DNA of 64,000 nucleotides from assembly GCA_037833965.1 (NCBI GenBank), contig AP031354.1, positions 9,836,001-9,900,000 on the forward strand, written 5' to 3'. Under the pieces are notes generated by a model. The model was not told where the DNA came from. It was given only the letters and a program-made list of their open reading frames with translations, and did not search any database. The DNA comes from Marchantia polymorpha subsp. ruderalis. Taxonomy: Eukaryota > Streptophyta > Marchantiopsida > Marchantiales > Marchantiaceae. Shown piece by piece: positions 59,047 to 64,000 of this stretch (position 1 is the stretch's first letter; the number at the start of each line of letters is the position of its first letter). The position numbers were made by a program, and so were the translations under genes.

Positions 59047-60768
59047 TCATGAATCTGATGCCGGGCACAGAGCATTGAGCCAGATATGCGCATTCATAAG
59101 ATCCACGAAGTAATGGTGCGGCTTTGCAGGACGACCTCTCATGCCGGGAGGTCTGCCATAATGCCCGCCGTCGCTGTACTCATTCGTATAATGCCAAGGA
59201 AATGTGAGATCGAATGTGTCGACGAACATGACCGGAAGCTCATCTCGCACCTGGAGGAGCTTCTCGACCATCAGTAGATTGTACGTCTCGAGTTTACAGG
59301 GATTGCCTGGCATTTGCCGAGAAGTGCCTGCAGGGGTGACGGTGTTTCTCCAGATAAGTGTCGGCTTTCGATCCGCGGTGATATTCTTGTAGAAGTTCTT
59401 CCACCAATCGACGGTGCTGTCCACTTGCTCGAGATACGATTTCAAGTTGTGACTTCCATCGTGTAATCCTGAATTCATGATGATGGTGTCCGGAGCCCAA
59501 TTCTGACCAGAAAAGTGAGATCTGATTCTCTCCTGGTGATCCTTGTGCATGATCGTGTGGAGACCCTCTCCATTGAACCGATCGTCGTTAGCCCCATTGA
59601 ACATCATGCTCGCCCGAAAGCCTTGCTCCAAGCGATTCGGGTTGATGAACAGCCTCTCGTAAGTGCGATCTAGAGTGAAGTCATTGATGGTAGATTTGGA
59701 CCCAGGGATTTTCCAATCGAGAATGAACAACGCTATGTTACGAATCGTGTCTTGGAAGTTGGAGTCCCCCCAGATGAGCCACCACCGTCGGTCCAGACAG
59801 CTCCAAGCTTCGTCTCGTCCGAAAATCTTGAAACTGCAGTGAGCTGAATACTGCCAGCCATTGCTCTCCAGCCGTCCCACGGGCCCAAAGCACCATGGCT
59901 CCTCGCACAGATAATGCTCATCCGGCAGACACTTGAATCGCTTCTGCTCGTCGGGTTCACAGACATCATTGAACCAGCTGCGAGTCCATCTTCCGGACCA
60001 GGTGGGACGGAGAAAATCCTCCTTCGTGCAGCGAGTCAGATTCTTCAGGGGCTTCGCCTTCCTGCTCGCCTGATCCAACTCCGACGAGAAAAAGTGGTCA
60101 TCCGATGGCTCGAAGAGGTGGATTTCCTGCTGGAGTACCACATGAGGCGCTGGACATTCTCTGCACAGGAGATCCATTCCGTGCCAATTGCTGAATAAGA
60201 TGGAAACCTCCAAATCGAAGACTCCGGACCACCGTGAGGGGACGAGAAGCTCGAGGCCGTAAGTTCCATTGCCGTAGTCCATCGTCGGGAGTCTCGATCG
60301 ATAGTGCTCGTTGTGCAAGTCCACCTCGAAGTAGTCCCCTCCAGCACAGCGCTTCTTGCCATCTTCGGAGTATGCCCCGAGAATTAGCACATGCTTAATG
60401 TTGGTTCTCAGCTGGATTTTGCCCCCCACGGGCGCCGGAAGATTCTCCAGTCTCGTGAAGTTGGTCGTCACATTGTGGCAGTCAAGCGTTCCATTCAGTC
60501 GGAGCAGATTCTGCAAAGTGCTCGTATAATTGCTCGACTCGTCCACCAGAATATTAGAGTAGTTCAATGTCGTCACGTGATGACTTCCTGAGTTCTGGGT
60601 TTCCATGTCGTTTAGTTCCACATCCGTCAAGCGTGATGCGCTGTTGAAGAAGGTCACGATTGCAGCGGCCATTGAGAATGCCAGAATGACCACGAACTTG
60701 TTATTTTCACAGCAAGTTTTGCGAACTGGATTCGATGAAATTTGGCCATGCTTGGACGAACGACTCAT
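59047..60768 (-). CDS. Type II membrane protein with SGNH/TBL-like esterase-acyltransferase domain
   Basis: A 573-residue intronless gene. I start it at the ATG at 60768; the frame extends 11 codons further upstream but only to a TTG. Residues 24-41 form a single transmembrane anchor after a short basic N terminus, so the rest should be lumenal, probably Golgi. Eight Asn-x-Ser/Thr sites (about residues 69, 80, 92, 99, 103, 167, 243, 462) and many cysteines support a secretory protein. About 118-215 looks like an Ig/filamin-type beta domain (GTYGLELLVPSRWSG). A Cys-rich section follows (247-324). The C-terminal domain has GDSN (334-337, likely nucleophile Ser336), MNSGLHDG (431-438) and SDGGH (532-536), which gives the D-x-x-H pair (Asp533, His536). 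GDS plus DxxH is the signature of SGNH/PC-esterase proteins such as TBL and NXPE families. Sugar O-acetylation or de-esterification is a reasonable guess, but the substrate is unknown. Confidence 0.8.
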   Translation of the reverse strand: MSRSSKHGQISSNPVRKTCCENNKFVVILAFSMAAAIVTFFNSASRLTDVELNDMETQNSGSHHVTTLNYSNILVDESSNYTSTLQNLLRLNGTLDCHNVTTNFTRLENLPAPVGGKIQLRTNIKHVLILGAYSEDGKKRCAGGDYFEVDLHNEHYRSRLPTMDYGNGTYGLELLVPSRWSGVFDLEVSILFSNWHGMDLLCRECPAPHVVLQQEIHLFEPSDDHFFSSELDQASRKAKPLKNLTRCTKEDFLRPTWSGRWTRSWFNDVCEPDEQKRFKCLPDEHYLCEEPWCFGPVGRLESNGWQYSAHCSFKIFGRDEAWSCLDRRWWLIWGDSNFQDTIRNIALFILDWKIPGSKSTINDFTLDRTYERLFINPNRLEQGFRASMMFNGANDDRFNGEGLHTIMHKDHQERIRSHFSGQNWAPDTIIMNSGLHDGSHNLKSYLEQVDSTVDWWKNFYKNITADRKPTLIWRNTVTPAGTSRQMPGNPCKLETYNLLMVEKLLQVRDELPVMFVDTFDLTFPWHYTNEYSDGGHYGRPPGMRGRPAKPHHYFVDLMNAHIWLNALCPASDS

Positions 60769-63700
60769 CACTACAGAAGCAAGATCTGCGCTGCCGATCA
60801 ATTTGACATTATCATCATGATCCCACCAGATAATTTGGCTCTGCCTTCAGCTTCAGAGCTCGAGGCACAAGTGTACATGCTTCTCTCTGCGAACTATCGA
60901 CGGATTCTTGAAGTAAATACATCCCGAGGATAACAGACCGAAATGAACGATCTATGAACGATGTCCTAGTACACACTCCTGTCTGCCACGACCTCTCAAA
61001 TATCGACTGAACAGATGATTTGACTACCGAGTCAAGACTTCTGGGTGAAACAAGATCCATTGGGCTTGCATAGGTCAATGTATGCACTCTCGGATTGAAC
61101 TGCTGAACTTGCTTGTTCACATAAGCCCACTCAGATAAAAAAGAAATGTCCGCATGTCGTGCAATTCGAGAAAGTTTTCTTGAGGGAAAAAAGAGATGCT
61201 CTTGGAGCTCGATTCGTCGGATCCTGTATTTGTATTTCCATGTTCTTAGACCTCAGAGAGACTGCCTTTTGGCTCGACCTAAAGAATCTGAGAAGACCAT
61301 GCAGATGAGGTAGAACGACGTGAGATTTGACTCCCAATTAAAGAAACAGTAGCGCAGGAGTGAGTCATAGTAACAGCTCTCCGCAGTCGTGCCCTGGTCT
61401 CGAGGGCATACGGAAGAGATTTCGCGCTCGCGAACATCTGTCATCGATTATATCTCACAGAGCCGACAACCATTGTGCAAAATATCTGGATGTCAGCTGG
61501 TGCAACAAGTCGATCCCGAATCACGCTTCATTCAGGAAAGTCTATTCTTAATTCATGTGACGGAGAGAAAACATGTGAACTCGAGATCGACGTGCTGTTT
61601 GTGCGCGGGAACGAAGGCAATAAGATATTAACTCTCCCGTGATTAGCCGGTCTGTATGACTGGTGACGGTCTTGAATGAGTCCACGGAGCCTACACAATG
61701 AAGGATAATCAGAGCAATGTATCATATCGAAGCAGGTGTGTTCACTGGTTCCATGTTCGAAGTCTCTCATTTCGGTATGAGCGAAGTTCACGTCGAGTTC
61801 TGAAGCTGCATCGTCTCGTCAATCTCCGTCAATCTCCGTCAACAATTCAGAACCTGGCTAGACATGTTTTCGATTCTTCCAACAGAAACCCGAAATCGAG
61901 TCGAAACAGATTTTATCCAGAGGGAATGAATGACTCTGAAATTCTGAATTAATGCGTGATGCCTTTAAGGCTTTTGAAACTTTGGATGGACGAAACTAGC
62001 GACTCCTTGTATTCTCCAGCCGATAGAATGTTCTTCAGAGAATCTTATAAGAGGTCGTTCCTGCAAGGCGTTTAAGTCAGGAATGCATTTTGTTAAGAGC
62101 TTGAAATCGATTTAGTCGTCCTAATGATTAGAATGTGCATGGACCTGCAATGTACGTGCACCATGGCGGTGCTTACGGACGATTCTTGTTGTCTACATAA
62201 AACCTTGTCCTACGACGCAGGAGTAACGCAGGAGTGTTTGTACTTCAGAATTCGCAGCGAATATGCGAGCATTCTGGGATCATTCTCATTCGAACTCTGG
62301 AAATAATTAGACATAAATAACATAGCATATTAAGGCTTTGCTGGCAAGGTTCAGGTTGTAGTCCACTACTTGCTGAAGGTTTTTACTCTTGAGACCGATT
62401 TCCATGAAAGGTGGAGAAAAAATAGTTAATTACACTGCAATCATGTGTCGAGATCCTGATTCCAGGCACGTCGTTGCACAACAGAGATGCAGGACACGTT
62501 CCCATAATTAACTATTGAAAGAGATTGGCACGTCTGCATCGCCCCGCGTCATGTAAAGAGTGAACGGAGACGTCAGGAATTTGTCCCTACTGCTCCCTTG
62601 AGCATTGGCTTTGGATCTTCTTCTCGAGTCCCTCGCTGCTTCGCTACATGCATGCACTCGTCGGTCTCGGTGAACGAGGCAAACCTGATCGCCTGAAATC
62701 TGATCCATCTTTTCAGATCCTGAACACAATGCAAGTGTAGGAATATCGTGAACTTCAACTGCAGATCCCACTGAATCATTCATGTTTCAGGAGGGCAATG
62801 AAGACTTAGCAGGGGGATGCAGGATCACACACTTCTCGCTGCATGAAGAGTATCTTGTACCTCTCGACCTCTGGACCTCCCTTCTCGATTCGATATCCAG
62901 ATATGAAGTTCCAACATCTGACAAATTGCAATCGCTTGGACTTAACACGGTGATTCATGTCTGAGTGCTCTTTTCTTTAAAAAATCGTCGTGTACAGCCA
63001 TCCCTCGTTCCTCTTGCTATATTTAAACACGACCTCTAGAGCTTCACCACAATCGGCAGATTGAGAAGGAATCCGACAGCTCGATGTCGTCGGTGTTTAG
63101 ATGATGCAATCTCCACATCTTAGTCGGCACGTGAACTCAGAAGGGGAGCTAAAAAAAAAACAATCTGAAAAGAGTAGGAACTGAAATCTGGAGAGGTACG
63201 ATCACTCGTGCTGACGCTGAATCCTGCATTGCAAGATAAAAGCACATTCTCCGTCCAATTTCTCACATCGAAAGGTTAGGAGAGTGGATAATCTTGCGAC
63301 GTTCGCACTGGACTCATAAATGATCGATTCAAGTATTGCCAGTACCGAGGGCGGCATAATCCTAATCCCATCGGTACGACAATCTCAGGTCGAGCAGCAC
63401 GCCAGCAAGTCCTACACGGACTCCCATTACCTTGGACGAGTTCAAGTCAGCGACTTTCCGCACAAGGTACAGTACAGCTGTACCTTGAAGATCAGAGGTT
63501 CTATAATGGAGCGCGAGTGCTTTACTCTCCTGCTGCCGCACTTAAGGCGCAGAGACAAAGTGGACGGGACAGCAGCAGCAGCTCGAGTGAGATCGACGCT
63601 TGCGCTCGGTTTCAGTCCTCTGCACTGCGCATCTAAAAGCTCAGCCCGTCCACAAGCTGCAGGGTCGACCTCGAAGCTTTGACTGACGCAGTCGACTGTC

Positions 63701-63807
63701 GATCATCTCCAGTACAGACTGTGACTTCGCTCGGCCTATACAGCTTTAGGGCTCCAAGCGAATCTACACATCCCAATCACTTGGCGTTCGTTCCTTCACT
63801 TCGCGCG
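60769..63807. other. Upstream region of the SGNH gene and intergenic DNA
   Basis: The first few hundred bases should contain the promoter and 5' leader of the minus-strand SGNH gene. A six-codon uORF on the minus strand lies about 40 bp before its ATG. Further along are short frames only, including 63320-63682 plus, without domains. A doubled CAATCTCCGT lies near 61820, and a 9-bp-arm inverted repeat lies near 63466-63488. Confidence 0.45.
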
Positions 63808-63943
63808 GAGAATGGCTGAATTACAGGCTGTTGAGCGCTGCATTTGTGGAGAGATGCTAAATTACAGGCTGTGATGGTGGTGCCTGCATCCGTGGGGAGA
63901 ATCGCGGACTTACAGGCTGGTGAGTGAGTGCTGCATTTGGGGG
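63808..63943. repeat. Three imperfect tandem repeats of about 45 bp
   Basis: Units at 63808-63849, 63850-63896 and 63897-63943 each contain GAGA, a TTACAGGCTG core and a TGCAT(T/C) segment ending in TGTGG or GGGG. The copies vary in length (42, 47, 47). Confidence 0.75.
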
Positions 63944-64000
63944 CAGAGACTATGAACCTCAGACTCTGCAGCCCTGCTTAAATCAGATCCAGACCCCGAG

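Noticed and set aside
42184..60801. Functional cluster linking UBC7, ERDJ3B and the SGNH protein
   Set aside because: The genes are tens of kilobases apart, on different strands, separated by transposon remnants; shared secretory-pathway theme alone is not evidence for a cluster.
60769..60801. Eleven extra N-terminal codons for the SGNH protein
   Set aside because: The extension begins with TTG rather than ATG; the ATG at 60768 gives a typical short basic tail before the membrane anchor.

Overview
The window is eukaryotic nuclear DNA from a land plant, most likely a bryophyte-grade species such as a liverwort. It holds plant-type genes with GT-AG introns of about 100-900 bp, a plant Ty1/copia retrotransposon, and a pseudogene of the plant PII-2-like leucine-rich-repeat family. 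The exact organism cannot be fixed from the sequence. Gene density is low: four convincing protein-coding genes in 64 kb.

Layout. 1-5.8 kb is intergenic with an AT-rich core. At 5.9-7.6 kb lies an intronless ER-lumenal DnaJ co-chaperone (ERDJ3B type) with one upstream ORF. 11.4-14.2 kb is a six-exon small purple acid phosphatase with all seven metal ligands. It carries a foldback in intron 3, an overlapping uORF at its start, and four tandem 153-bp repeats just beyond its stop. 14.8-24.6 kb shows no gene I can support. 24.6-25.9 kb is a PII-2-like LRR pseudogene broken by stops and frameshifts. 26.9-27.7 kb has an orphan ORF. 28.9-37.0 kb is a very AT-rich, gene-free block. 37.2-42.1 kb is GC-rich, low-complexity DNA with two long palindromes and G-runs. 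It leads into a six-exon E2 ubiquitin-conjugating enzyme of the UBC7/UBE2G2 class (42.2-45.2 kb). 47.9-49.3 kb is AT-rich. 49.3-51.35 kb is a decayed hAT-like transposase. 52.9-58.0 kb is a complete but dead copia element on the minus strand, with 174-bp LTRs, PBS, PPT and a 5-bp target duplication. 59.0-60.8 kb (minus) is an intronless 573-residue type II membrane protein with a GDS...DxxH SGNH/TBL-like domain. The remaining 3 kb is intergenic.

Gene relationships. These are separate nuclear transcription units, not an operon. ERDJ3B (ER folding) and the UBC7-class E2 (known in relatives for ER-associated degradation) share a theme, but they are 35 kb apart and I see no evidence of co-regulation. 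The phosphatase and the SGNH protein are predicted secretory-pathway proteins. I did not find a convincing novel multi-gene system. The most interesting leads are the SGNH-domain protein, the intronless ERDJ3B, the tandem repeat and foldback at the phosphatase gene, the isolated AT-rich block, and the pattern of nonsense mutations in the dead genes.
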